Shown: positions 1-8,007 of the stretch, one piece after another | Numbering within the stretch: position 1 is the stretch's first letter | Layout of the letters: every line of letters begins with the position of its first letter | Assembly: GCA_018821305.1 (NCBI GenBank) | Contig: JAHJMN010000105.1 | Location: 1 to 64,000, forward strand | Direction of reading: 5' to 3' | Length of the DNA stretch: 64,000 bases | From: Myxococcota bacterium | GTDB lineage: Bacteria > Myxococcota_A > Polyangia > HGW-17 | Made by a program: the position numbers and the translations under genes | Notes under the pieces: model-generated | Seen by the model: the letters and a program-made list of their open reading frames with translations, nothing else | The model's database searches: none | Told to the model about the DNA's origin: nothing

Positions 1-217
1 AATATTATTAAACTTTCAAAGTTGCTAATTTAATTTGTTTAGAAGGTAAAAAATGCAGAAAAATGGGGGAAAGACGGATTGGTGTATTTAAAAACTGTAA
101 AAATTTCAATAAAATGCGTAATGTAGTTGCGAAAACAATGTGCATGAGCGAACTAATTCAGAAAAAAAGCCCGATTTGGCAAATTCACCCTATTTCAGGC
201 TATTTCAGGACAGTAAC
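1..217. other. intergenic stretch with a miniature-element remnant
   Basis: I see no convincing gene here. The stretch is AT-rich and its right edge (about 200-217) ends in TTTCAGGACAGTAAC, the 3' terminus of the miniature repeat described below. The left boundary of this older copy cannot be recognised. The next complete copy is inserted 6 bp further on. Confidence 0.5.
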
Positions 218-223
218 TATTTA

Positions 224-366
224 GTTCGTGTCCTGTAATTCGCTTTGCGAAGGATTTTATTAAAAATCCTAACAGGCCACTACCAGTAAATTCAATACCT
301 TGCGGTCACTGTCCTGAGCCAAAAATCGGCGAAAAGTTTGAAAAAATTGTATTTCAGGACAGTGAC
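224..366 (+). repeat. miniature inverted-repeat element, copy 1
   Basis: This 143-bp element starts GTTCGTGTCCTGTAATTCG and ends TTTCAGGACAGTGAC. TATTTA flanks it on both sides (218-223 and 367-372), as expected for a 6-bp target duplication. Inside are two hairpin modules. The left one pairs GTGTCCTGT with ACAGGCCAC around an inner AGGATTTT/AAAATCCT stem. The right one pairs GGTCACTGTCCTGA with TTCAGGACAGTGAC. Its last base is the first base (on plus) of the TAG stop of the LolA-like gene. No open reading frame. Confidence 0.85.
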
Positions 367-1064
367 TATTTATTAGCTTTCTTTTCGGTTCCAGCTTCCA
401 TAACCATCACACCTTTAGGCGCTTTAAAAATATATGTGCTCTCCGGAATAGTCTTATCCAGAACTATTGAACTGAAATAAATGCGGTTTCTGTTACCCTC
501 ATGATCATAAACAATACTTTGTTTAACAGCACCGGAGGAATCGGTGACAAATAATACACTTTTGTAATGTGGAGATCGTTTTTTAGGGACAAGCTTAAGG
601 ACTGTTTCATTTTTTCCGGCAAATTTAGAATTTTTTATAATTTTAACATTAAATTCAGCAATGAGATTTCCTTTCCCCCATAAAAATTTTACTGGAGCTG
701 GAAGACCACTATCTGAAATATTTTTCCATAACGCCTGCTTGTTAAGCGGCTCATAAACCCAGGCTTTTTTTCCGTCAACGATAAAAAATTTCTTTTCTGG
801 AGTTGTGTATTCCCAGGTCATTTTTCCAGGTTTTGTTATATAAAGCACGCCGCTTTCCGGTTTCTGATCTCCATGAAAACGTTTTGTAAAAACCTGACGG
901 AAATTACTTTTAAAAGTCTTTATTTTATTATAGTATGCCTGTATCTTCAAACAAACTAATTGAGCATCAGCCAGATTGTATCCTGTAGTATCTTCTGTTT
1001 TTTTCTGTGAATAAGCATTAGTACTTATGATTGTAATTGCTAAAATAGTAAATATTTTATTCAT
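366..1064 (-). CDS. lolA: LolA-like outer-membrane lipoprotein carrier
   Basis: Periplasmic chaperone that would collect lipoproteins released from the inner membrane and hand them to the outer membrane. The 232-residue product has a cleavable signal peptide (residues 1-19, ending NAYS) and the LolA core GVLYITKPGKMTWEY at about 72-86, followed by a VDGKKAWVY strand typical of the family's half-barrel. AAGGAG lies 8 nt before the ATG. It is the last gene of a three-gene lipoprotein-rich run, and the window encodes many lipoproteins it could carry. The TAG stop is completed at the junction with the miniature element at 224-366. LolA paralogues with other roles exist, so the precise substrate is inferred. 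Confidence 0.85.
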   Translation of the reverse strand: MNKIFTILAITIISTNAYSQKKTEDTTGYNLADAQLVCLKIQAYYNKIKTFKSNFRQVFTKRFHGDQKPESGVLYITKPGKMTWEYTTPEKKFFIVDGKKAWVYEPLNKQALWKNISDSGLPAPVKFLWGKGNLIAEFNVKIIKNSKFAGKNETVLKLVPKKRSPHYKSVLFVTDSSGAVKQSIVYDHEGNRNRIYFSSIVLDKTIPESTYIFKAPKGVMVMEAGTEKKANK

Positions 1065-1166
1065 GTCAACACTCCTTGAGTTTACATACGGAAGAGGCGA
1101 AAAAAAAATTCAAATTCGTTTATTGGGGTTACTCAGACCGTTCACCGTCCGAAGAATTTGGAAATA

Positions 1167-1595
1167 CTATTTGAAAATATATGGGAGAGGTTTTCCGTCA
1201 ATTATTTTACTTTTCTCCCTCAACCACAAATTCTTAACATTTATCCATGTATCTTCAACCAGAGTTTCCCTGACGATCCCTTCTCCATCAGGAATCCATG
1301 TGATCCTCACCCTAACTACAGCTTTTTTGTTGTTGTCGATGGGTGTTATCCTGACAATATCTATTTCACTGACTTTTACTTTTTTCATCAACAGGTCAAG
1401 ATCATCTAAAAATTTAATCCTGAGGGCAGGAACAACATACTCTTTTGCAAGATTTCCTCTGCCCCACTTTGATTGAGAATAAAACTGCAGAACCCCAGCT
1501 TCAAGACCTTCAAGACTTTTTTTACGGTTAACATCATTACAAGAAACCAACGAAATTAAAAATAAAATTTGAATACCAGTAAAAAGTTTTTGCAT
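1167..1595 (-). CDS. small predicted lipoprotein, unknown function
   Basis: I do not recognise this 142-residue protein. It has a lipoprotein signal with lipobox LVSC (Cys19), then a charged soluble domain in which the last 70 residues look like alternating beta strands (VVRVRITWIPDG, then a conserved-looking DTWINVKNLW). It starts 2 nt beyond the stop of the gene upstream and is followed 102 nt later by the LolA-like gene, so the three are probably co-transcribed. Its ribosome-binding site is weak, which with the tight spacing suggests translational coupling. Confidence 0.7.
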   Translation of the reverse strand: MQKLFTGIQILFLISLVSCNDVNRKKSLEGLEAGVLQFYSQSKWGRGNLAKEYVVPALRIKFLDDLDLLMKKVKVSEIDIVRITPIDNNKKAVVRVRITWIPDGEGIVRETLVEDTWINVKNLWLREKSKIIDGKPLPYIFK

Positions 1596-1597
1596 GT

Positions 1598-2371
1598 TCA
1601 GTCAACCATATTAAATTGAGCACAACCCGTCGCATCTTTGGAAACATTGATGTCTACAGGTGTATTAAGCCCAATTCCTACCTTTATATCAAAACTTCCA
1701 CAATATGCAGGCGTATCATTATCATAACCCAACACACGCAATTCATAATCTCCAGCGGGATAATCATGAAGATTGATTTCTGATTGACACGGTCCTGAAT
1801 AATCAAGTGTTTCAACAAGAGTTCCTTCACTGAAAAATGCCAAATCAATATTTGTAACCGGCGGGTCTGCTTGAGTACAGGTCATATTTTCCCATAAGGG
1901 ATCAAGATAAAGTGTCCCTGTGAGATTATCAGGAAGAGTATCCATTGTAAAATCAAAATCAAAAACTGTCTCTGTCATAACATGAGACAAAGGTAGAGTT
2001 TCTGAAAGAACAGTAGAAATTTCCATACCATTTGAAGCTAAAACAACAGCTGTCACCGTATATAAACCGTCTGGAAATTGTTCGCAGTAATTATCTCTGT
2101 AAAGTGTTGTCCAACTATTACATATAAACTCATCTTCCAACAGGAATTCTTCAGGACCGCTGATTGTAATCTTAACTTTCGAGGCATCAATATCGCCACA
2201 TGTATCAAAACTGTAATTACCATCAGGAGTTTTCCCATTGATAAACCATCTAATTGTCAAAGAATGGGTAGGAAAAGTAGGGTCGTTCTTGCATTTTATG
2301 GAATCATCGTCGCAAGAACTCACAAAGAGTGTAAGTGCAAAAACTAATAGTAAAATATTTCTGAACAACAT
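1598..2371 (-). CDS. predicted lipoprotein with beta-sandwich-like repeats
   Basis: Unrecognised 257-residue lipoprotein. The signal ends in VSSC (Cys20) and the next residues are three Asp, a composition that in enterics favours inner-membrane retention; whether that rule holds here is unknown. The body has two similar stretches ending in a YTVTAVVLAS or YELRVLGYD strand preceded by a short Asp/Pro-Ala-Gly turn. These resemble tandem carboxypeptidase-regulatory or Ig-like modules that compute a 'loss/gain' strand. CGGAGAA precedes the ATG. First gene of the lolA-side run; a truncated miniature element begins 17 bp upstream of its start. Confidence 0.7.
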   Translation of the reverse strand: MLFRNILLLVFALTLFVSSCDDDSIKCKNDPTFPTHSLTIRWFINGKTPDGNYSFDTCGDIDASKVKITISGPEEFLLEDEFICNSWTTLYRDNYCEQFPDGLYTVTAVVLASNGMEISTVLSETLPLSHVMTETVFDFDFTMDTLPDNLTGTLYLDPLWENMTCTQADPPVTNIDLAFFSEGTLVETLDYSGPCQSEINLHDYPAGDYELRVLGYDNDTPAYCGSFDIKVGIGLNTPVDINVSKDATGCAQFNMVD

Positions 2372-2388
2372 TTTTTCTCCGTTAATTA

Positions 2389-2455
2389 GTTCGTGTTCTG
2401 AATTTCAATTTTTATCAAAATTGAGCATGTTTTACGAAAATTAGCTAATAAGAAC
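2389..2455 (+). repeat. miniature element, left-half fragment
   Basis: Starts GTTCGTGTTCTGAATTTC and contains the inner CAATTTT/AAAATTG hairpin also found in the element at 2613-2765, but lacks the right-hand terminus. TAATTA precedes it. It sits in the 5' region of the lipoprotein gene that starts at 2371. Confidence 0.6.
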
Positions 2456-2464
2456 ATTTAAATA

Positions 2465-2606
2465 GTTCGTGTCCTGTAATTCGCTTCGCGAAGAAATTAA
2501 TTAAAATTTCTAACAGGCCACTAGTAATATTTACAATACCTTGCGGTTACTGTTCTGAATAAAAAACTGACGAAAAATTTGATTTCTTGTATTTCAGGAC
2601 AGTAAC
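2465..2606 (+). repeat. miniature inverted-repeat element, copy 2
   Basis: This 142-bp copy is bounded by GTTCGTGTCCTG and CAGGACAGTAAC, with TAAATA on both sides (2459-2464 and 2607-2612). Compared with copies 1 and 6 the inner stem has changed from AGGATTTT/AAAATCCT to AGAAATT/AATTTCT, with changes on both arms that keep the pairing. Confidence 0.85.
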
Positions 2607-2612
2607 TAAATA

Positions 2613-2765
2613 GTTCGTGTCCTGAAATTCAATTTTTATCAAAATTGAGCATGTTTACGAAAACATGCTATTCAGAACACTACAATAATTTCAAGGTCTT
2701 CATTCTTCATGTCCTGTGTCCAAATTTGGTGTAACCTTGAAAAGATCGTATTTCAGGACAGTAGC
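2613..2765 (+). repeat. miniature inverted-repeat element, copy 3 (variant core)
   Basis: This 153-bp copy abuts copy 2, sharing one TAAATA (2607-2612) and followed by another (2766-2771). The termini match the family (GTTCGTGTCCTG and CAGGACAGTAGC). The core differs: it has CAATTTT/AAAATTG and AGCATGTTT/AAACATGCT hairpins on the left and TTTCAAGGT/ACCTTGAAA on the right. The two-hairpin plan is therefore kept with different sequence. Confidence 0.8.
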
Positions 2766-2922
2766 TAAATAATTTAATGGTCTTATTATTTTTTTAGAGA
2801 ATAACACCACAATACAAACACAATACAAAATACGAAAAGGTCTAAAATAAAATTTACGAACCGAGTTTACACTTGAATCAGTGGAAAATCCAGTTTTCCA
2901 TTTGTGTATTTAATTTTTCGTC

Positions 2923-4314
2923 TCAGTTTTCTTCAACTCTGGTTGCACCACTAATTTTCATTTTCTTTTCAAAATCGGATTTAGAATCTTTCTCAATTCC
3001 AAGTTCTTTTCGGATAGCGTTAACTTCCGGATCGACGGGCCTGACAGCATAAGCCCGATCAGCATATTTTCTTGCTTTTTTCCTATAAACAATTGATTTT
3101 TCAGGATATTTCATTGAAAGCTTAATATATATCCTTGCAATAGAAATCAGTGACATATATCCAGCATCATCACCTTGCTTTTTTAAAACTTTTAAATGAG
3201 TTTCCAGGGATGAATCGAGATCTCCCGATTTTTCCTCGTACTGCCCAAGCTCTGTAAGCAGATCTGCAATTCCTTTTTCTCCGTTAAGGATAATTATCCT
3301 GCGCTGAATTTCTGAAGCTGCGCGGTAATTTTCAGCAATTGTATATATTTCCTTTATCATTGCGTGAGCTTTAATATTAAATGGGTTAAACTTTACAGAC
3401 ATATTAAGATGAGCAAGGGCTCTACTGTACTGCATGGTTTGTCTAAAAAGAAAACCCAGCAGATAATGAACATCGGGATCCGTCGGATCTATTTTCAGGG
3501 CACGATCCAACTCAACAACAGATCCTGACCTGTTTCCAAGCCTGAGATGAATAACAGCCATGAGGTAGTGAATTACCGCATATCCAGGATATTTTTTAGC
3601 CGTTTGTTCCAAAAAATCAAGTGCTTTACCAGAATTTCCTGCTTTCAGGGAAGATCTTGTATTTTTGAGGGCGGTCATAATTTCTTTATTGATTATTTGC
3701 TTGTAACTTCGAGCAGTTTCCAGAATTTTTGTACCAGCTTTAATTTGGTCATGTGTTACACCCTCCTTTAAAATTCCCGATAATAGAGGGTGCAACTTGT
3801 TAATTTTTCCCCACCCAAGCCAGCATCTTGCAAGAGAAATAGTATAGTTTATTTCAGGAGTTTTATTATATGCCTGTTCCAATAGGGGGCATGCCTTTTC
3901 ATACTGCTCATCAAGCATTAGAAGAAGTCCTAACCTGTATATAAACTCCGGATTACTTCCGTTTTTAATTATCAATTTGTTTAATATTTTTACAGATTTA
4001 TCTATATCAATCCCTGCCTTAAAATAAATCAGAGCTTGGTAGTAGGATTTCCATGGTTCGCTCAGTTTTGAAATATCTTGAACGCTGTCATGCCCCAACT
4101 GGTAGCGGCACATCGACAATATCCGGAGGTAAGACAACGAGGTTATCTCTGGCCAGGAAGCAATATGCCTTGGGGATAATCTGTAAATTTCATTACAGCC
4201 CGCCTTCCTTTTTCCGGATGATATTAACTTAGTGGCTTTTTTAATTGTTTTCCCCGCATCGGGATTCGAACACGAACTTACTAATAATAATAAAATAATA
4301 AAAATCCTGATCAT
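2923..4314 (-). CDS. TPR-repeat lipoprotein
   Basis: A 463-residue tetratricopeptide lipoprotein, probably a scaffold at the periplasmic face. I chose the ATG at 4314 because it opens directly into a lipoprotein signal (MIRIFIILLLLVSSC, Cys15). The longer reading from 4428 adds 38 residues with no signal character, though the site before 4314 is weak. TPR-type units are clear in the second half, for example AVIHYLMAVIHLRLGN and DPDVHYLLGFLFRQ, each ending in the [FYL]NP/IDPTD turn between helix pairs. The C-terminus is Lys/Glu-rich. Single gene; nothing nearby fixes its partner. Confidence 0.8.
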   Translation of the reverse strand: MIRIFIILLLLVSSCSNPDAGKTIKKATKLISSGKRKAGCNEIYRLSPRHIASWPEITSLSYLRILSMCRYQLGHDSVQDISKLSEPWKSYYQALIYFKAGIDIDKSVKILNKLIIKNGSNPEFIYRLGLLLMLDEQYEKACPLLEQAYNKTPEINYTISLARCWLGWGKINKLHPLLSGILKEGVTHDQIKAGTKILETARSYKQIINKEIMTALKNTRSSLKAGNSGKALDFLEQTAKKYPGYAVIHYLMAVIHLRLGNRSGSVVELDRALKIDPTDPDVHYLLGFLFRQTMQYSRALAHLNMSVKFNPFNIKAHAMIKEIYTIAENYRAASEIQRRIIILNGEKGIADLLTELGQYEEKSGDLDSSLETHLKVLKKQGDDAGYMSLISIARIYIKLSMKYPEKSIVYRKKARKYADRAYAVRPVDPEVNAIRKELGIEKDSKSDFEKKMKISGATRVEEN

Positions 4315-4488
4315 GATCTGCTGATTTATCGCATGTGAATTTCCAAGTACAGAAAAAACACATGGAGTGTGATTATTTTTTAACAATTTTTCGTTGGATT
4401 TAATTTCCGAACTACTAATATTTATCATGTGGAGGGATTTTTTATGCTAAAATCACTTCAACACCGCCGTGCGAAGACTGCTTTTTTA

Positions 4489-4504
4489 TGGCACATATCT
4501 TGCT
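4489..4504 (+). promoter_or_regulatory. sigma-54 (RpoN) promoter
   Basis: TGGCACATATCTTGCT matches the -24/-12 consensus TGGCACR-N4-TTGCW at every defined position. It lies 35 bp ahead of the ATG at 4540, which leaves room for a short leader with TGGAGG as ribosome-binding site. RpoN promoters need an enhancer-binding ATPase; I see none in the window. Confidence 0.75.
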
Positions 4505-4539
4505 CAATAGCGGCGTAACTTTTGTCTGGAGGTTTTAAC

Positions 4540-5313
4540 ATGACACGCAAATTATTCATACTCGCTTCTCTGTTCTCTGTTTTATTCATAACTGCCTGCC
4601 ATCCCAAAGACGGTGATCGATGCGGATACTGTGACGATTCCGGTTGTTACGGTTGCGATGGTGATTACTGTTGGCCAATCGAAAATCCACAGTGCAATGA
4701 CGAAGTAACTTGTGGGGCAAATGAAATATGCACCGAATTCGGCTGTGCCACTATGTGTAGTTTTGATGCAGACTGCAACCTTGGAGAAAACTGCCTACCT
4801 GAAGGGTATTGTGGTCCTGTTGAAAACCCGGAAATCCGCTGCGCCACTGATGAAGACTGTGGCAATGGGACAATCTGTGAAATGAGTGAAACTCTGGGTT
4901 ATCTCACATGTGTACCCGGATGTCAGAGTGACGATGAATGTCAGGAAGGTTACGTTTGTGCCTCCTGTGGCCGATGTGTTCCCGAAGATAATCCAGTTTG
5001 CGGCGATTCAAAAGTATTCTGTGATTCAAATGATGATTGTGGCTCCAAAGTCTGTTCCGTTGATCAGAAATGCGCCCTTACTTGCGATATAAATGATCCT
5101 CTTTGTCCTACCGGTCAGATCTGCTCAGAAGGCGTATGCATTGATGATCCTGCTCCCGTTTCTCCGGAATGTGTGTTTTCACACCAGTGCGAATCCAGTC
5201 AGGTGTGCATAAATACTTACTGCCATGACACCTGTACTACTGACGGTCAGTGTGGTTATGGTGAGTTCTGCGACCTTGGCGTTTGCAAAGCTGACTACCG
5301 CCCCGCTGATTAA
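4540..5313 (+). CDS. cysteine-rich surface lipoprotein, Dickkopf/EGF-like repeats
   Basis: A 257-residue lipoprotein (lipobox ITAC, Cys20) whose mature part is packed with cysteines in repeating modules of the form C-x-x-[DN]-x-D-C-x-x-G-x-x-C (for example DEDCGNGTICE, DDECQEGYVC, DGQCGYGEFCD). These are the disulfide-rich repeats seen in exported proteins of Myxococcota and relatives. The ATG at 4540 is preferred over an upstream TTG (4522) because TGGAGG sits 8 nt before it and it opens the signal peptide. It stands alone and has a consensus sigma-54 promoter upstream, so expression is probably conditional. Function unknown; adhesion or surface binding is a guess. Confidence 0.8.
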   Translation: MTRKLFILASLFSVLFITACHPKDGDRCGYCDDSGCYGCDGDYCWPIENPQCNDEVTCGANEICTEFGCATMCSFDADCNLGENCLPEGYCGPVENPEIRCATDEDCGNGTICEMSETLGYLTCVPGCQSDDECQEGYVCASCGRCVPEDNPVCGDSKVFCDSNDDCGSKVCSVDQKCALTCDINDPLCPTGQICSEGVCIDDPAPVSPECVFSHQCESSQVCINTYCHDTCTTDGQCGYGEFCDLGVCKADYRPAD

Positions 5314-5328
5314 TTCCTTCCCTGAAGA

Positions 5329-5356
5329 TTTTTCCCCAATTTTTTTTCAAAAATCC
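5329..5356 (+). terminator. possible weak terminator
   Basis: GATTTTT and AAAAATC can pair around a run of eight T. The stem is A/T-only and the T tract lies in the loop, so this is a weak candidate for ending the Cys-rich lipoprotein transcript. Confidence 0.25.
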
Positions 5357-5378
5357 CGTACACTGATCAATGATTAAG

Positions 5379-5406
5379 TTGTAAACATTATCATGTTGTG
5401 TATATT
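5379..5406 (+). promoter_or_regulatory. candidate sigma-70 promoter of the PEGA-asd-lysC operon
   Basis: TTGTAA, 16 bp, TATATT, about 92 bp upstream of the ATG at 5498. The -35 matches 4 of 6 and the -10 matches 5 of 6 consensus positions. Confidence 0.4.
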
Positions 5407-5424
5407 AAGTTAGTTGACGTCCCG

Positions 5425-5472
5425 AATGGAATCTGCGGGTATATTTCTCCGTTTTTTTATATGGATTCCATT
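5425..5472 (+). repeat. inverted repeat in the leader of the PEGA gene
   Basis: AATGGAATC and GATTCCATT are exact 9-bp inverse complements separated by 30 bp, lying between the candidate promoter and the GAGGAG ribosome-binding site of the gene at 5498. It could be an RNA stem in the leader or an operator; I see no means to choose. Confidence 0.4.
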
Positions 5473-5497
5473 ATTCTTTTAATTCAGAGGAGTTGTC

Positions 5498-6700
5498 ATG
5501 TTTCGTACTCTGTTAACATTTATTTTCACTATATCACTTGTTTTTCCTGCAGCTGCCCAGAAAAAAACACTTACCGTTTTAGGACTTGAATCAGATCCTG
5601 GACTGGAAAAAGTGGCAAAGAAAGTAACAGGGATTCTTAATGGTTTTGCTAAAAGCGAATCCAAAGTGACTGCTCAGACCCCTCGTGAACTTGAAGAAAT
5701 GAAACTTCTTCACTGTGAAGAAGAAAAAGACCAGAAGTGTCTGGAAAAAATTCGTAAAGAATTAAAAACACAAATAATTGTAACGGGAAAAGTATCAAAG
5801 CAAAAAACAAAAGCCAAGATTACACTTTTCTTCTTTGCTGATGGAGCAATGAAATATTTCAACACCATCATATCTCCCAAAGCTTCAGATTCAAAATTCA
5901 GTAGTGAAATTAAAAAAATGTGGCAGGGATATTTCGCAGGAAACCCGGCAAAAGTAAAAATAATGAGCCCTGAGGGTGGAGTTAGTATCTACATAAACGG
6001 ACAACTCGTTTTTCAAACTATGCCCGGCGAAAATTTAATCCCCCAACTGACTCCAGGAACTCATGAAATTAAAGCTGTTTCCAAATCCGGAAAAACATGG
6101 ATTCAGAAAATTACAGCTAAACCGGGACAGGAGATTTCTCTTCAGATTAAATTTTCTGGCAAAATCGACAATGTCACACCTCCGGTAAAAGTTGATAACA
6201 AGCCTGTCGATAAAAAACCTGATGCTGTAAAAATTACTGACAATAAACCTCCCGTAAAAGAAGAACCAGCAAAACCCGGGAAAAAACCTAATTATTGGCG
6301 ATGGGCGTTCTGGGGCACAGCCGGCACTGCAGTTGTTCTCATGGCCGCTGGTACATACACAGGCATGCAGGTACTTAAATATGAAGATGACAAAAACGCC
6401 GAGCTTGAGAAAAATCCTTCTCTCTATGCAGGGCAGTCTGATGTATGTAAAAATCCAACACCAGAAATGAAGGATATTTGTGACAGTGGAAAAAGTATGG
6501 CAACCACAACAAATATCTTATTCGGTGCAGGAATAGCAATAGGAGTAATTTCTACTTACTTCCTGTACAAGGGGTATTTATCAACTTCAGGCAGCGCCGA
6601 AGGTACTGTTCAGGACAATCCAGGAAATAGTGGAAATGTTACTGTATTCCCTTGGGTTTCTCCAGGAGCAGGTGGAATTTCTTTTGGAACGCGTTTCTAA
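5498..6700 (+). CDS. PEGA-domain exported protein with two C-terminal membrane helices
   Basis: 400 residues. Signal peptide 1-20 (ends PAAA). Residues 23-145 form an alpha/beta domain like those that precede PEGA in myxobacterial proteins. The PEGA domain at about 152-220 includes GGVSIYINGQLV and LTPGTHEIKAVSKSGK. Then comes a Lys/Pro-rich linker, and helices at about 268-292 and 337-358 enclosing a small loop with two cysteines (C317, C328). Probably a periplasmic or envelope scaffold. GAGGAG precedes the ATG. First gene of a co-directional group with 13-21 nt gaps that runs through asd and lysC, an unexpected partnership. Confidence 0.75.
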   Translation: MFRTLLTFIFTISLVFPAAAQKKTLTVLGLESDPGLEKVAKKVTGILNGFAKSESKVTAQTPRELEEMKLLHCEEEKDQKCLEKIRKELKTQIIVTGKVSKQKTKAKITLFFFADGAMKYFNTIISPKASDSKFSSEIKKMWQGYFAGNPAKVKIMSPEGGVSIYINGQLVFQTMPGENLIPQLTPGTHEIKAVSKSGKTWIQKITAKPGQEISLQIKFSGKIDNVTPPVKVDNKPVDKKPDAVKITDNKPPVKEEPAKPGKKPNYWRWAFWGTAGTAVVLMAAGTYTGMQVLKYEDDKNAELEKNPSLYAGQSDVCKNPTPEMKDICDSGKSMATTTNILFGAGIAIGVISTYFLYKGYLSTSGSAEGTVQDNPGNSGNVTVFPWVSPGAGGISFGTRF

Positions 6701-6721
6701 TATTAATTTGGAATTATACTT

Positions 6722-7465
6722 ATGAAAATTGGGATTTTCAGTGACGTTCACGCAAATCTGGAGGCTTTAACCATTGTTATGGAAGCCTATAAACATCTTG
6801 ACATTGATGATTTTATCTGTCTTGGAGATGTCGTCGGCTACGGGGCAAGTCCCGATGAATGCTGCAATATCGTGAGACCCTTAGTCAAGTTTTCTGTTTT
6901 GGGAAATCATGACGCTGCCGTTGCAGGCAGAATGGAATATGCTTATTATTATGAAGCATGTAGATTTGTACTGGATCTCCATTCAAATGCCATTTCTAAA
7001 GAAAACATGGACTGGTTAAAAAGTATCAAATATACAGAAACCATGGATATTGACGGTGTCTCTATAGGATTCAGCCATGGAGCGCCAGTTATTCCTGAAA
7101 ACTTTGATTATGTCTTCAGTATGGAACAAGCATATAAACTACTTCCACATTTTGATGAACTTAAAGATGTGAATTTCATTGGTCACAGCCATCTCTGCCG
7201 AGCTTTCGCTCTCGAAAAAGATGATGTACATGAAGTAATTTCGCAGGATTTTGTGATCCGCCCTGGAATGAAGTACATTATTGGAGTAGGGTCTACGGGT
7301 CAACCTAGAGATTATGATAACCGAGCTGCCTACACTGTATTTGATACGATTGAGCGTAAATTTACCTATTACAGAGCTGAGTATGATATTGAAAAAGCAG
7401 CACTTAAAATTTTCAATGCCCGCATTGATCGAAACTTCGGAAACCGCCTGTTTGTCGGAGTTTAG
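6722..7465 (+). CDS. calcineurin-like metallophosphoesterase
   Basis: A 247-residue cytoplasmic enzyme with the five metal-binding blocks of the superfamily: D-x-H (SDVH, residues 7-10), GD (LGDVVGYG, about 34-41), GNHD (61-64), a histidine in GFSHGAP, and GHSH near 154-157. The G-x-VVGYG-x-SPDEC segment is characteristic of the YfcE-like/DUF2436 subgroup often annotated as phosphodiesterase or diadenosine tetraphosphatase-like. Substrate not predictable. 21 nt after the PEGA gene and 13 nt before the zinc-ribbon gene. Confidence 0.85.
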   Translation: MKIGIFSDVHANLEALTIVMEAYKHLDIDDFICLGDVVGYGASPDECCNIVRPLVKFSVLGNHDAAVAGRMEYAYYYEACRFVLDLHSNAISKENMDWLKSIKYTETMDIDGVSIGFSHGAPVIPENFDYVFSMEQAYKLLPHFDELKDVNFIGHSHLCRAFALEKDDVHEVISQDFVIRPGMKYIIGVGSTGQPRDYDNRAAYTVFDTIERKFTYYRAEYDIEKAALKIFNARIDRNFGNRLFVGV

Positions 7466-7478
7466 GGAGTAAGATGTC

Positions 7479-7994
7479 TTGCGCTGTCCCGGATGTGGAA
7501 TTGAACTTAATCATACAGCACTGAAAAGAAAAAAGTGTCTCACTTGCGGATTTATTCTGCCTGTTATTTCTGCACAAAAATCTGAGACATCTGAAGCCCC
7601 TGTTGTCTCGTCTGGAGGTCTGAAGCTTCCTCCACCAAAACGCAAACCTGTTTCTATCGGCGCTGAATCCGCAATGGATGACGATTACCGGGAAGGCGTA
7701 GTTCACACTACTCAAGTTCCTGATGAACCTTTCATTTCAGAAGAACCATCCATAACCACCGAAGAACCTGATTTTCCGTTACCTCCTCGTCCTACGTCAT
7801 CAGAATCAATTACTTTTTCAAGAAAACCACGAAGAGTCAGGGAAGAATCTGAAAAAACCATAAAAGTTGAAATGCTACCACCCCCAGTACCTCCCAGCGC
7901 TACTTCTGATATCTGGAAAGATCGGGCGCTTATCTTTTTTATTATTATTTCTACACTAAGTATAACAATTCTTCTTTACCTTTTTCTGAAATAA
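7479..7994 (+). CDS. zinc-ribbon, tail-anchored membrane protein
   Basis: 171 residues beginning at a TTG (an ATG at 7474 is out of frame); TAGGGAG overlaps the stop of the phosphoesterase and supplies the ribosome-binding site. Two CxxC knuckles (C3/C6 and C20/C23) form a zinc ribbon. They are followed by about 120 disordered Pro/Ser/Glu-rich residues and a single C-terminal helix (about 150-170), so the ribbon would face the cytoplasm. No function can be assigned. Embedded in the PEGA-asd-lysC operon. Confidence 0.75.
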   Translation: MRCPGCGIELNHTALKRKKCLTCGFILPVISAQKSETSEAPVVSSGGLKLPPPKRKPVSIGAESAMDDDYREGVVHTTQVPDEPFISEEPSITTEEPDFPLPPRPTSSESITFSRKPRRVREESEKTIKVEMLPPPVPPSATSDIWKDRALIFFIIISTLSITILLYLFLK

Positions 7995-8007
7995 TTAAAG
8001 GTGTTCC

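Noticed and set aside
1027-1476. Plus-strand 149-residue frame over the LolA and small lipoprotein genes
   Set aside because: It is the complement of two genes with signal peptides and, for LolA, a recognised domain.
4261-4280. GGGATTCGAAC resembling a tRNA T-arm
   Set aside because: It lies inside the TPR lipoprotein coding sequence with no acceptor or anticodon stem around it.
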